A DNA stretch of 64,000 nucleotides from Planctomycetota bacterium. GTDB lineage: Bacteria > Planctomycetota > UBA1135 > GCA-002748355. Both the position numbers and the translations under genes were made by a program. This document shows positions 9,197 through 19,816 of this stretch, in pieces. The notes beneath the pieces are model-generated. The model saw only the letters and a list, made by a program, of their open reading frames with translations. It searched no databases and was not told the DNA's origin. The stretch covers positions 434,001-498,000 of the forward strand of contig JACKHW010000006.1 in assembly GCA_020638795.1 (NCBI GenBank). The letters are read 5' to 3'. Position 1 is the first letter of the stretch. Every line of letters starts with the position of its first letter.

Positions 9197-9793
9197 TCAA
9201 GCCCAGCGATAGTAGTCGTCTTCGCGTCGCATCTGTTCACGAACTCTGTCGTGAAGTCGTCGGCGAACTCGATCTCGGATCTTGTAGATCGCGTCGCGCC
9301 CGATCATGAATTGACTCGCGCACTCGTCCACACTCGTGCCACGTAGCAGTTGCTCGAACACGTCCAAACTCTTCGACTCGAGTTCCTTGCGTAGATGGGA
9401 GAGTGCCACGCGGCAATGGTGGTCACGCCATTCCTCGACGAACGTGCGCTCGAGATCGACTCCTGCGGCAAGCCCGTCACTCACGGCCGTGTCGAGTCGT
9501 ACCGCGTGTCGATCGGCACGACGCGCATGAAAGCGACGTACGGCGTTGGATGCGACACGGGCCAAGTAGTCACGGAATCGCCCCTTCTCGGGGTCGTAGG
9601 TGAAGCGCGGTAGGGACTTCGACATGTCGTGCCACACGGTTTGCGCGACGTCGTCAGCATCGGCGGGCTGGAGTCCTGCGCGGCGCGCATAGGCCTGGAT
9701 CATGGGCGCGTAGTTCTTCGTGAACTGACGCCATGCCTCACCGTCGTGCGTCGACAGCTTGCCCAGGAAGGTCTTGCGCGTGGTCTCGAACAT
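9197..9793 (-). CDS. ECF-type RNA polymerase sigma factor
   Basis: A 198-residue sigma-70 family protein. Region 2 is recognisable in DADDVAQTVWHDMSKSLPRF followed by a GRFRDYLARVASNAVRRF segment. Region 4 is near the C-terminus (a helix-turn-helix reading SVDECASQFMIGRDAIYKIR). It has no anti-sigma neighbour; instead a membrane Ser/Thr kinase follows in the same direction, suggesting control by phosphorylation as in the planctomycete kinase-linked ECF groups. Target promoters cannot be inferred. Confidence 0.9.
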   Translation of the reverse strand: MFETTRKTFLGKLSTHDGEAWRQFTKNYAPMIQAYARRAGLQPADADDVAQTVWHDMSKSLPRFTYDPEKGRFRDYLARVASNAVRRFHARRADRHAVRLDTAVSDGLAAGVDLERTFVEEWRDHHCRVALSHLRKELESKSLDVFEQLLRGTSVDECASQFMIGRDAIYKIRDRVRRRLHDRVREQMRREDDYYRWA

Positions 9794-9868
9794 CGATGAG
9801 TGCGGCAGGTTGCCAATGCGAGTAGTCGGGAAAGTTTACCCGCTATCGGAGACCACGGCGACACACTG

Positions 9869-10324
9869 TCAACCCGAGCAATCGACCACGATGCGCCAGC
9901 CGTCCGTGCCGCGTTGCAGCACGATCGCGAAGTAGCCGCTCGGCGAATCGTCCTTCCTCGTGAGCTGCCAATGTCCGTGAGCGATGGCGACACCGTCCGC
10001 AAGTATGTGGCATTCCAAGTCTTGGAAGCGCAACGTGCCCATCGCCGCTCGGTCCGGATAACCTCGCCGGTAGCGTGCGAGCATCGCGTCCCATCCCGTC
10101 GTGAGGTCGCGCGGACCACGAAACACGAGATTCGGACTCTTCTCGTACGTCTGAGCGAAGCCTTCGAGGTCCCCGCGATTCCAAGCTTCGACTTGGACGC
10201 GGAGAAGTTCTCGAATCTCGAACTCCGTCTCTGCGAACGTCGATGGCGTCGCGCGACAGCAGACGAGTGGGACTGTGATCGCGACGATCGCGACAGAACG
10301 GAGGACTCGGGTGTTGGCGCGCAT
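9869..10324 (-). CDS. SnoaL/DUF4440-like (NTF2-fold) lipoprotein
   Basis: A 151-residue protein with a signal sequence ending in PLVCC, a plausible lipobox, so it is probably a lipoprotein. The mature part has the NTF2-like pattern: EIRELLRVQVEAWNRGDLEG, then an SPNLVFRG strand, a WDAMLARYRRGYP helix, and C-terminal strands ending in GWRIVVDCSG. Proteins of this fold range from small enzymes to ligand binders; no catalytic residues can be assigned. It starts 1 base after the stop of the Xaa-Pro aminopeptidase, so the two form an operon. Confidence 0.8.
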   Translation of the reverse strand: MRANTRVLRSVAIVAITVPLVCCRATPSTFAETEFEIRELLRVQVEAWNRGDLEGFAQTYEKSPNLVFRGPRDLTTGWDAMLARYRRGYPDRAAMGTLRFQDLECHILADGVAIAHGHWQLTRKDDSPSGYFAIVLQRGTDGWRIVVDCSG

Positions 10325-10325
10325 A

Positions 10326-11699
10326 TCACTCGATCGAGGTCAGCTCTTCGATCTCTCGAACCTCCTTGGGCACACCGGAAGTGAGCACGTCCGGCCCACT
10401 CTTCGTGACGAGGACATCATCCTCGATGCGAACGCCGATCCCCCGAAACTCCTTGGGGACCTTCTTGTCGTTGCTCGCGAAGTAGAGACCGGGCTCGATC
10501 GTCGTGACCATTCCAGGTGCGAGTTGCATCGGCTTGCCCGAACGATCCTCGTACGCACCGACGTCGTGCACATCCATACCCAGCCAGTGCCCGAGGCCGT
10601 GCATGTACCAGGGGCGATAGGACTTGTTCTCCACGAGCTTGTCAACACTGCCCTTGAGGATGCCGAGTTCGACGAGTCCTTTGGTGAGTTCTCGCCACGA
10701 TGTCTCGAGCAACTTCTTGACGGTCGTGCCTGGTTTGCAGAGAGCAACGCACTTCTTCTGGCATCGAAGGACCACATCATAGACAGCCCGTTGTGCATCG
10801 CTGAACGAACCCGCGATGGGGAAGGTGCGCGTGATGTCCGCGGTGTAGTGGCCATACTCCGCGCCGGCATCGATCAGCAAGAGATCGCCTTTCTTGATCT
10901 TCGCGTTGTTGGCGACGTAATGCAGGATGCACGCGTTCTTGCCGGTCGCGACGATCGAGTCGTAACCATTGCGAGGCGAACCTTCGCGACGGAACACCGC
11001 CTCGAGTTCGGCTTGTACTTCGAACTCGTACATGCCCGGCTCGGCGATCGACATCGCGACGCGATGACCGGCGGCCGAGATCTCGGCCGCACGACGCATC
11101 AGTTCGATCTCTTCGGCACTCTTGATCAGCCGCATCTCGTGCAGCGCGGGTCGCGGATCGACGAAGGACGGCAAGCCTTGGTTCCGGCGGGGGCGGCCCG
11201 TGTACCGAGCCCCGAAATGGCGCAAGACATGCGCATCGAACGTCGGATCGGAACCGAGCGCATAAGCGAGTTCGTCGATATCCCCCGCCATCTTCCCGAA
11301 TACGTCCCAGAACTCACTGATCGGGTAGGAGTGATCCGCTCCATACTCGCGAACGGCGCCGCGCGTGCCTGCACGCGGACCGTCCCAGATCTCTCGGTCC
11401 TTGTCCCGTGGTCGAACGAAGTAGTGTGTTTCGTACCCGGTCGATGTGGGCATGCAGACGAGAATCGATTCGGGCTCGTCGAAACCGGTGAGGTATTTGA
11501 AGTTACTGTCCTGACGATACGAGAAGTGCACATCACCGTTTCTCAGGACCTCCGGAGCCGCGCGAACGAGCAAAGGGGTCCCGCCGAGCGCCTTGTAAAG
11601 TCGATTTCGACGCTGTGCATGGATTGAGGCGAGCGACGTCGTCGCCGATGATGAGGACGTCTTGTTGCGCGTTCTACGTTTCACGTTCGTCTTGGCCAT
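10326..11699 (-). CDS. pepP: Xaa-Pro aminopeptidase (M24B)
   Basis: A 457-residue metallopeptidase removing N-terminal residues that precede proline. The N-terminal creatinase-like domain holds the YLTGFDEPES segment. The pita-bread catalytic domain has all five metal ligands: Asp277 (LLLIDAG), Asp288 (ADITRTF), His371 (HGLGHWLG), Glu402 (TIEPGLY) and Glu426 (VRIEDDV). The first 25 residues are Lys/Arg/Ser/Thr-rich and not typical, so the true start could be slightly downstream. The ATG is only 29 bases from the divergent MNIO start. It is cotranscribed with the NTF2-like lipoprotein. Confidence 0.94.
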   Translation of the reverse strand: MAKTNVKRRTRNKTSSSSATTSLASIHAQRRNRLYKALGGTPLLVRAAPEVLRNGDVHFSYRQDSNFKYLTGFDEPESILVCMPTSTGYETHYFVRPRDKDREIWDGPRAGTRGAVREYGADHSYPISEFWDVFGKMAGDIDELAYALGSDPTFDAHVLRHFGARYTGRPRRNQGLPSFVDPRPALHEMRLIKSAEEIELMRRAAEISAAGHRVAMSIAEPGMYEFEVQAELEAVFRREGSPRNGYDSIVATGKNACILHYVANNAKIKKGDLLLIDAGAEYGHYTADITRTFPIAGSFSDAQRAVYDVVLRCQKKCVALCKPGTTVKKLLETSWRELTKGLVELGILKGSVDKLVENKSYRPWYMHGLGHWLGMDVHDVGAYEDRSGKPMQLAPGMVTTIEPGLYFASNDKKVPKEFRGIGVRIEDDVLVTKSGPDVLTSGVPKEVREIEELTSIE

Positions 11700-11728
11700 G
11701 GCGGGAGACTACGCGTTCGGAGGATTCC

Positions 11729-13117
11729 ATGCACGCATCCGGCAACGACCAGGGGAGCGATCGAGATTTCCTGGGGATCGGTTGGGCGCTTCATCCCGAT
11801 GTCGAGTACCTGACGATTTCACGTCGGCTGATCGAGGACGAAGCGGATTACTTCGAAATCAACCCCGAGGCCCTTTGGAAACCGACGATCCAACGGGGAA
11901 AGACTGTCGGGCTCGAGCGCAGCGAGTTCCATGAGACGTTCGCGGCGATCGCGCGCTCGTCGGAAAAGCCGTTCGTCGCTCATGGTCTCGGCTTGTCCCT
12001 CGCAACCCCGCTGTTCGATCTCGCGGTGCGCCCGGGCGCTACTGCAGAAGCAAGTCGCGCCGCGGCGTGGCTCGAACGCGTTGCGAACGACGCCAGCGTA
12101 TTCGACTTTCGCTGGTACTCGGAGCACCTGGGTTTCACGCGGGCCGGTGGGCTCAATGCCGGGCTGCCGCTACCGATTCCCTTTACTACAGAGGTTGCAC
12201 GCAACGTTGCCGAAAAGCTGCGCCGTATGAGTCACGTCGTGCCAGTCGTCGCGTTCGAGAACAGCGCGAACCTCTTCTGGCTGTGTTCGACCGATGCTCC
12301 GCGCGACCCACTCTTTGCGGAGCACATCGCTCGAGACGAAGTGAACTTCATGTGCACGATTCTCGAAACCGCCGACTGTCGACTCCTGCTCGACTTGCAC
12401 AACGTGTGGGTCGAGTCGATCAATCTCGGGTTCGACCCGTTCGGCTTCGTCGACCTTCTTCCATTGGATCGTGTCCTCGAGATCCATCTGTCCGGTGGTA
12501 GCGACTCCGATCCCAGTTGGCTGGCATCCGGGCGTGAGTTCCGCATCGATTCTCATGACGGATCCGTGCCGGAGACATGCTGGGAGCTCTTGGATCACGT
12601 GCTTCCGCGCTGTGTCCGTCTCCGAGGGGTGATCCTCGAGAGGCTCAACGGGACGTTCACTGCCGACGACGTCGACGGACTCGTAGCCGAAATGCAACGG
12701 GCACGGAATGCGTGCCGAGTTCGACGGGATGCCGCCCCCGGTCCGCGTGCTCCGACTCGTCCACTTCCAAGCGGTGGAGACTTCGAAGAGCTTTCGAACT
12801 TCGTCGTCGGCGCGCTCGTCGACCCCGACCCTATTTCGAGGTTGGAGCTGCCGCCGCATACGCTCTCGGAAGCTTCGCTCGGAGCACTGGCGACGATGGA
12901 TGCCGACGGATTCGCGGTGACCGGGCTCGTCGTGCGAAAGCTGCGTTTCGAGCGTCTGTATCGGGCGTGTGACGCGGCTCGCCGTGCCTTCGATGCGGAC
13001 CCCGGGGCGTTCGTCGAGATGTTCGAGAGCTACGAGCGCCAAGTGCCGGCGACAGCGTGGTTTCCAGAAGAAGAGGCCATGCTGTTCGAGCATTGGCTCG
13101 GACAGTCACGAGGCTGA
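11729..13117 (+). CDS. DUF692 family multinuclear non-heme iron enzyme (MNIO) with C-terminal extension
   Basis: A 462-residue TIM-barrel protein of the DUF692 family, whose characterised members (MbnB, TglH, ChrH) bind two or three irons and rewrite Cys or other residues of peptide substrates. Metal-ligand motifs visible: His85, His133 (YSEHLGF), Glu177 (FENSANLF), Asp222/His224/Asn225 (LLDLHNVWV), His253 (EIHLSGG), Asp274/His276 (IDSHD) and Glu304 (ILERLNG). The barrel ends near residue 310. About 150 residues follow, including an RLYRACDAARRAF segment and a TAWFPEEEAMLFEHW segment, which look like a fused partner domain. The ATG has GGAGG 5 bases upstream. No short precursor-peptide gene is evident next to it; the next gene is of unknown function. 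Confidence 0.85.
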   Translation: MHASGNDQGSDRDFLGIGWALHPDVEYLTISRRLIEDEADYFEINPEALWKPTIQRGKTVGLERSEFHETFAAIARSSEKPFVAHGLGLSLATPLFDLAVRPGATAEASRAAAWLERVANDASVFDFRWYSEHLGFTRAGGLNAGLPLPIPFTTEVARNVAEKLRRMSHVVPVVAFENSANLFWLCSTDAPRDPLFAEHIARDEVNFMCTILETADCRLLLDLHNVWVESINLGFDPFGFVDLLPLDRVLEIHLSGGSDSDPSWLASGREFRIDSHDGSVPETCWELLDHVLPRCVRLRGVILERLNGTFTADDVDGLVAEMQRARNACRVRRDAAPGPRAPTRPLPSGGDFEELSNFVVGALVDPDPISRLELPPHTLSEASLGALATMDADGFAVTGLVVRKLRFERLYRACDAARRAFDADPGAFVEMFESYERQVPATAWFPEEEAMLFEHWLGQSRG

Positions 13118-13171
13118 TTTCGCGCCTGGACTCGAAACCCGTACCTCGCTCGGGACCGAAAGAACAAGGTG

Positions 13172-13195
13172 CGGAACTCGTCGAACGGAGTTCCG
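13172..13195 (+). repeat. Hairpin in the 5' leader of the gene downstream of MNIO
   Basis: A perfect 8-bp inverted repeat (CGGAACTC / GAGTTCCG, 8-base loop) ends 2 bases before a GGAGG ribosome site that serves the ATG at 13209. There is no T-run, so it may modulate translation or mRNA stability instead of ending transcription. Confidence 0.5.
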
Positions 13196-13208
13196 TTGGA
13201 GGCCACCC

Positions 13209-14165
13209 ATGACGCGATCCATCATTCTCGACACGACGTACCTCGCAGCTTCGATCTACGGGCTCGCGCTCATGACCAACACCGGGTGTGCGCAAGCCGG
13301 CGACGCTGCGGAGCAGAACGCGCTTCCAGCGCATTTGACGGAAGCGATTCGCTCCATGAAAACGACGGGACGTGGCGGCTTGGTCTTCGTCATTCCCGAC
13401 GACGAGCGACGGGAGGCCCTGCGACGATGTTTGACGAACATCGCCAATCAAGCGCCGTTCTACGAAGAACTCCTCGACGATGACGAGAGTCCCGAGGTGC
13501 AGGATCCGAGCAAGGTATCGGCGCGCTACATGGCTTGGCACCTTCGTGTTCGCGAGCTCCATGCGGTTGCTGCGATCATTTGTTTGTCCCGCGAGCAGGC
13601 CGTGAAGCACTATGCGGTCGATGACGATGCGGTGATGCTGCTGATCGATTCGCATGGTCGGAAGATCGCGCACCTGGATCTGCGCAAGGACACTTCGAAA
13701 GACTGGGTCGCTCGCTACTCGAAAGCGATTCGCATCGCGGAGCTCATGAAATTCGTGCGAGGCAGCAACGACGAACACTTGGCCCGGATCGTCAAGGCGT
13801 CGCTGTCGGAAAGGAGTGAGGACGAGAGAGCTTCGCTCGATGCGGCGTTGCGCGAGTACATCGAAACGCGCGGTCAACCGATGACAACGTTGCCGGCTGC
13901 CGTGGCGACGAGCATTCGCACAGAGGCGAGCCATGCCATGAGTCGTTTCGTGAAAGCTGCATTCGAGCGCGACGGCGACGAGGATGTCGCACGCACGATC
14001 GAACGATTGCACGAGTTGGTGTCACGCAGCGGTCAGCCGACGACTTTGCCCTATGGTGTGACGGTCCCCGTGCAGAACACCGACCCGTGCCCAGGCTGTG
14101 GGTTGGCACGCATGTCGTCGCAGGCGATCCGTTTCTTGGGCGAAGTCCAATCGAAGAAGAAGTGA
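13209..14165 (+). CDS. Protein of unknown function with C-terminal CPGC motif, downstream of MNIO
   Basis: A 318-residue protein that I do not recognise. GGAGG precedes the ATG by 6 bases. A weak N-terminal hydrophobic stretch (YLAASIYGLALM) followed by NTGC could be an export or lipoprotein signal, but the lipobox is poor. The middle has alternating strands (GGLVFVIPDDE, AVMLLIDSHGRKIAHLDL) that recall a thioredoxin-like fold lacking a CxxC. The C-terminal half is helical and charged. Close to the end is DPCPGCGLARMSSQAIRF with two Cys (294 and 297). It follows the MNIO enzyme by 91 bases on the same strand and might be its partner or even substrate; that is speculation. Confidence 0.6.
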   Translation: MTRSIILDTTYLAASIYGLALMTNTGCAQAGDAAEQNALPAHLTEAIRSMKTTGRGGLVFVIPDDERREALRRCLTNIANQAPFYEELLDDDESPEVQDPSKVSARYMAWHLRVRELHAVAAIICLSREQAVKHYAVDDDAVMLLIDSHGRKIAHLDLRKDTSKDWVARYSKAIRIAELMKFVRGSNDEHLARIVKASLSERSEDERASLDAALREYIETRGQPMTTLPAAVATSIRTEASHAMSRFVKAAFERDGDEDVARTIERLHELVSRSGQPTTLPYGVTVPVQNTDPCPGCGLARMSSQAIRFLGEVQSKKK

Positions 14166-14222
14166 CGGACGGCCGAATCGCTGAAGGCCGGGTCGGGCCG
14201 GGTGCGTCTATGATGCGCCACC

Positions 14223-16178
<1,956 letters not shown>

Positions 16179-16280
16179 GGATGTCGCGATGTCGTAACGA
16201 AGCGCTTGCAACGGAACCGTCGGCGCAAGCGGCTCGTCCTGTCAGCTCTTGTTCACGATCGAAAACCTCAAGGAGTCGTC

Positions 16281-17306
16281 ATGAATACAACCGCACGAAA
16301 TACATCACGAATCGGAGTTGCTGTTCTCTTCGCTTGCGTAGCCGCGGGGCAGTCTCTCAGTGCGCAACGCGTAGACGCGGTATCGAACATCGGAGTCTTC
16401 GCACGCGAGGCATCCGCAGCGTCTTTCAAGTTCGTTGCCAAGAATACACAGCTCAGTCTGCCGTTCTCGCTCGCAACCTCACTGCCGAATACGGACGCGG
16501 CCACGAAGATCACTGCGCTGCGATCGGGTCAGAAGCAGGCGTATGTCATCAATCAAGTCGGTGGCAGCAAGGCGCCGAGCGGGAGCGCCGGTACGAGCGA
16601 CTCGAGTAGTTCGCGAAACTTCCAACCCGGGCCGCAGGTCTTCAAGTTTCGCTTTCCAGCTGCCGTGGGTACGCGCTGGCTCGTTGTCGCGACCATACAA
16701 GGCCGTATCAACGGTCGCGCAGCCGGTGGCGGGGCGTTCGACGTCGATGGCGACAGCCAAGTGGATTGGGCAGCGCGTGCTCTCGCGAACGCGCAGAGCA
16801 AGTCATTCCAGCTCGTCGCAGGTGCAGCCGGCATCGAGATCGAGGTCGCGAGTGACGCGATCGCGAACACGACCGGCACGATCACCGCGAGCTCTTACCA
16901 AACGATCGTGCAGTTCTCGATCGAACCCGATCCTCGGCGCTGTGTCGCGACAGAGATCGGCTCTGGCTGTGGACCGCGCCTCGGCGTTCGCGAATCCTCT
17001 TCGTCCACGGGCGATACCCTGGCGTTCGCGACGAACAATGCGACGCCGGGTGGCTTGTCGCTCTTCCTGCTCGGCGACCGCGCCCTCAACGTGCAATTCC
17101 CCGGGACCCGTTGCTACTTGCACACGAATCCGCTGATCATCTTCGGCCGCATCATCGACCGAAATGGAAACGCTTCGATCCAGTTCGATCTACCGAAGAA
17201 CTTCGAAGGGAGGTTCACCGCACAGGATGTCATCCTCGTCCGCAGCGCGACGAAGATCGGCATCGAATCGACGAACGGGCTCGGGATTGCTTGCCGAAAG
17301 GGCTGA
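16281..17306 (+). CDS. Secreted protein with C-terminal Cys module (copy D)
   Basis: A 341-residue exported protein. The ATG at 16281 is chosen over upstream frame because AAGGAG lies 5 bases before it and a signal peptide follows (VAVLFACVAAGQSLSAQ). The central region is Ser/Gly/Ala-rich with beta-strand patterning and has no enzyme motif. The C-terminal part keeps the module seen in the three other secreted proteins of the window: LNVQFPGTRCYL, then DRNGNASIQFDLPKN, then a QDVILV-type strand. It is the most diverged of the four copies, and the link rests on short motifs. Confidence 0.65.
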   Translation: MNTTARNTSRIGVAVLFACVAAGQSLSAQRVDAVSNIGVFAREASAASFKFVAKNTQLSLPFSLATSLPNTDAATKITALRSGQKQAYVINQVGGSKAPSGSAGTSDSSSSRNFQPGPQVFKFRFPAAVGTRWLVVATIQGRINGRAAGGGAFDVDGDSQVDWAARALANAQSKSFQLVAGAAGIEIEVASDAIANTTGTITASSYQTIVQFSIEPDPRRCVATEIGSGCGPRLGVRESSSSTGDTLAFATNNATPGGLSLFLLGDRALNVQFPGTRCYLHTNPLIIFGRIIDRNGNASIQFDLPKNFEGRFTAQDVILVRSATKIGIESTNGLGIACRKG

Positions 17307-17330
17307 GTTCGACGCGAGCTCAGAGGTTCG

Positions 17331-18899
17331 ATGCTCTTCGAACTCCTGAAGCGCGCCCGTGATCTGCACGGCCACCGCGATGCGATTCGTGGGCAGGCCG
17401 TGCAACTCACGTATCGCGGCCTGTATGCATCGTGCACGAGCTTGGCGCATGCGTGGTCGGAGCTCGGCGTGAGTGCGACGGACAGAGTCGCGATTCTCAG
17501 TCGCAACAGCCCCGAGTATCTCTGTGCGTACTTCGCGAGTGCATGCCTCGGGGCCGTGCTCGTGCCTCTGAACACACGCTGGACGAGTTCGGAGATCGCA
17601 GCCGTTCTTGCGCGCAGTGGCGCGCGACTCTTGGTGTTCGAATCGAGCTTTGCCGGGCTCGTGGACCAGGTCGAACACACTGCAGAGCGGTGGGCTATCG
17701 ACGACAACGCGTGGTCGTTCTCGCAGGCTGCTCATGGTCTTGAATCGGGTGTCCGTGCATTCCATGTGCGTCGATCGGTTGACGATGCGGCGCACCTCTA
17801 CTTCACGAGTGGTACGACGGGTCACCCCAAGGGAGTCGTGCTGACCGAAGGCAACGTGCATGCTCATGCGCTCGCTGCGGTTCTCGAACTCGAGCTCGAA
17901 GCGAACGATACGTGGGCGCATATCGCTCCGATGTTCCACCTTGCCGATGCTTGGGCGACGTTTGCGATCACGTTGGCAGGAGGCTGCCACGTGTTCTTGT
18001 CGGACTTCGATGCCGAAAGCGCGCTGAAGCTGCTGCGCGAAGAAAGGGTTTCGATCACGAATCTCGTGCCTTTGATGCTTCAGCGCATGGTCCAGTCACA
18101 CGGTGAACGTGTTCGAGGATGTGATTCGGAGCCGACTGACGACACGTATGCACTCAGGATCCTCATGAGTGGAGGTGCGCCGATTGCTCCGTCGCTCGTG
18201 CGACGCATCGTCGAGGCGTTCGATTGTGAATACGTACAGACGTACGGAATGACCGAGACGAGCCCGTACTTGACGATGAGCCTGCTCGATGAGCAGCAAC
18301 GCATGCTCACTCGGGACGAGCAGTTGCGAATCCGAGCGCGCACGGGTCGCCCGTTCTTGGGCACGGAGTTGCGAGTCGTGCGCGACGCCGGTGGGGCTCG
18401 CGGTTTCGAGAAGGTGCAATGCGATGACGTCGATGTCGGCGAGGTGCAAGTACGCGGACCTCACGTGACGCGTGGATATTGGGAGGATCCGTTGGCAACG
18501 CGTGAAGCATTCACGCCGGACGGGTTCTTGCGAACCGGTGACCTGGCGACGATCGACGCGAGCGGGTCGATTCGCATCGTCGACCGAATCAAGGACGTGA
18601 TCCTGACCGGCGGTGAGACGGTCTACACGACCGAGGTCGAAAGTCGGTTGTACGAGCACGCGAGCGTTTTGGAGGTCGCAGTGATCGGCGTTGCCGATCC
18701 GACGTGGGGCGAGCGCGTGGTTGCGGTCGTCGTCTTGCGTCCGAGTCATGAGGACACGCGCGCAGATGAACTGATTGCGCACTGCCGCGAGCGACTTGCT
18801 GGCTACAAGTCACCAAAACAGATCGTGTTCTCGAATCAGTTGCCGCGGATGGGGTCGGGAAAGATCGACAAGCGTGCACTCCGTCAGACGATCGAGTGA
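17331..18899 (+). CDS. Fatty-acyl-CoA synthetase (AMP-forming)
   Basis: A 522-residue ANL-superfamily ligase that activates a carboxylic acid through an acyl-AMP. Signature LYFTSGTTGHPKG lies near residue 160, the YGMTETSPY motif near 305, GFLRTGD near 400, DRIKDVILTGGE near 425, and the C-terminal PRMGSGKIDKRAL holds the catalytic Lys. Length and motifs fit medium or long-chain acyl-CoA synthetases; chain length cannot be read from sequence. It follows the secreted protein by 24 bases, but no functional tie is evident. Confidence 0.9.
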   Translation: MLFELLKRARDLHGHRDAIRGQAVQLTYRGLYASCTSLAHAWSELGVSATDRVAILSRNSPEYLCAYFASACLGAVLVPLNTRWTSSEIAAVLARSGARLLVFESSFAGLVDQVEHTAERWAIDDNAWSFSQAAHGLESGVRAFHVRRSVDDAAHLYFTSGTTGHPKGVVLTEGNVHAHALAAVLELELEANDTWAHIAPMFHLADAWATFAITLAGGCHVFLSDFDAESALKLLREERVSITNLVPLMLQRMVQSHGERVRGCDSEPTDDTYALRILMSGGAPIAPSLVRRIVEAFDCEYVQTYGMTETSPYLTMSLLDEQQRMLTRDEQLRIRARTGRPFLGTELRVVRDAGGARGFEKVQCDDVDVGEVQVRGPHVTRGYWEDPLATREAFTPDGFLRTGDLATIDASGSIRIVDRIKDVILTGGETVYTTEVESRLYEHASVLEVAVIGVADPTWGERVVAVVVLRPSHEDTRADELIAHCRERLAGYKSPKQIVFSNQLPRMGSGKIDKRALRQTIE

Positions 18900-18924
18900 A
18901 CTCGAGTACGCCATCAATGCGCCA

Positions 18925-19809
18925 TCAAGGCTTGCGCATGCGGTCGTGACGCAATCGACTGAGGATCGCTCGCGTAGCAGGCGATCGATTGAGCGTATAG
19001 AAGTGCAAGCCTGGTGCGCCAGCAGCGAGTAGCTCTCGGCATTGATCGATCGCGAAGCTGATCCCGACTCCGGCAACTGCTTCCAAGTCGTCTTCGACGA
19101 GACTCAGCTCTTCGGCGAGCGCCTCCGGAATCCCGGCACCGCACATGGTCGTGAACCGCTGGATCTGCCCATAGTTGAGGATCGGCATGATGCCGGGAAC
19201 GATCGGCAGCTTGATGCCGGATGCGCGCGCGCGAGAAACGAAGTCTCGATAGTCGGCGTTGTCGAAGAACAACTGCGTGATCAGGAAATCGACGCCAGCG
19301 TCGACCTTCGTCTTGAGGTTCGCGAGATCCAGGCCAGCGTCGGTTGCTTCCGGATGTTTCTCGGGATAGCAAGCGGCGCCGATGCACATTGGCGCACCGA
19401 TTTCGCGTAGGAACGCGACGAGTTCGCTGCCGAACTCGAAACCGTCCTTCGCCGCCACGAACTCGTCCTGGCCCTTGGGTGTGTCGCCGCGAAGCGCGAG
19501 CACGTTCTCGATGTTCTCGGCAACGAGGGCGTCCACGATGCGGCGAATGTCATCGCGCGAATGGCCGACGCATGTGAGGTGGGCCATCGGTTCGATTCCG
19601 ATCTCGCGTTTGATACGCGCGACGAGTTCGAGCGTCCGGCGGCGCGTGCTGCCGCCCGCGCCGTACGTCACGGAGACGAACGACGGTGCGCTTTCCTTGA
19701 GTTTCCGGACAGTCGCGAAGAGTTCTTCGGTCGCTTCGTCGTTCTTCGGTGGGAAGAATTCGAAGGAAACTGTCGGTCGAGCGGAATCGAAGAGATTGCA
19801 GATTCGCAT
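18925..19809 (-). CDS. metF: Methylenetetrahydrofolate reductase
   Basis: A protein of about 294 residues that reduces 5,10-methylene-THF to 5-methyl-THF for methionine synthesis, using FAD. Family motifs are present: VSFEFFPPKN at the N-terminus, SVTYGAGGSTR, AHLTCVGHS, LALRGDTP, TQLFFDNADY and PGIMPI. The ATG at 19809 gives the normal N-terminus; an ATG 39 bases upstream would overlap the preceding symporter gene. It is likely cotranscribed with the symporter, which ends 7 bases upstream. Confidence 0.95.
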   Translation of the reverse strand: MRICNLFDSARPTVSFEFFPPKNDEATEELFATVRKLKESAPSFVSVTYGAGGSTRRRTLELVARIKREIGIEPMAHLTCVGHSRDDIRRIVDALVAENIENVLALRGDTPKGQDEFVAAKDGFEFGSELVAFLREIGAPMCIGAACYPEKHPEATDAGLDLANLKTKVDAGVDFLITQLFFDNADYRDFVSRARASGIKLPIVPGIMPILNYGQIQRFTTMCGAGIPEALAEELSLVEDDLEAVAGVGISFAIDQCRELLAAGAPGLHFYTLNRSPATRAILSRLRHDRMRKP

Positions 19810-19816
19810 TGCGAGG

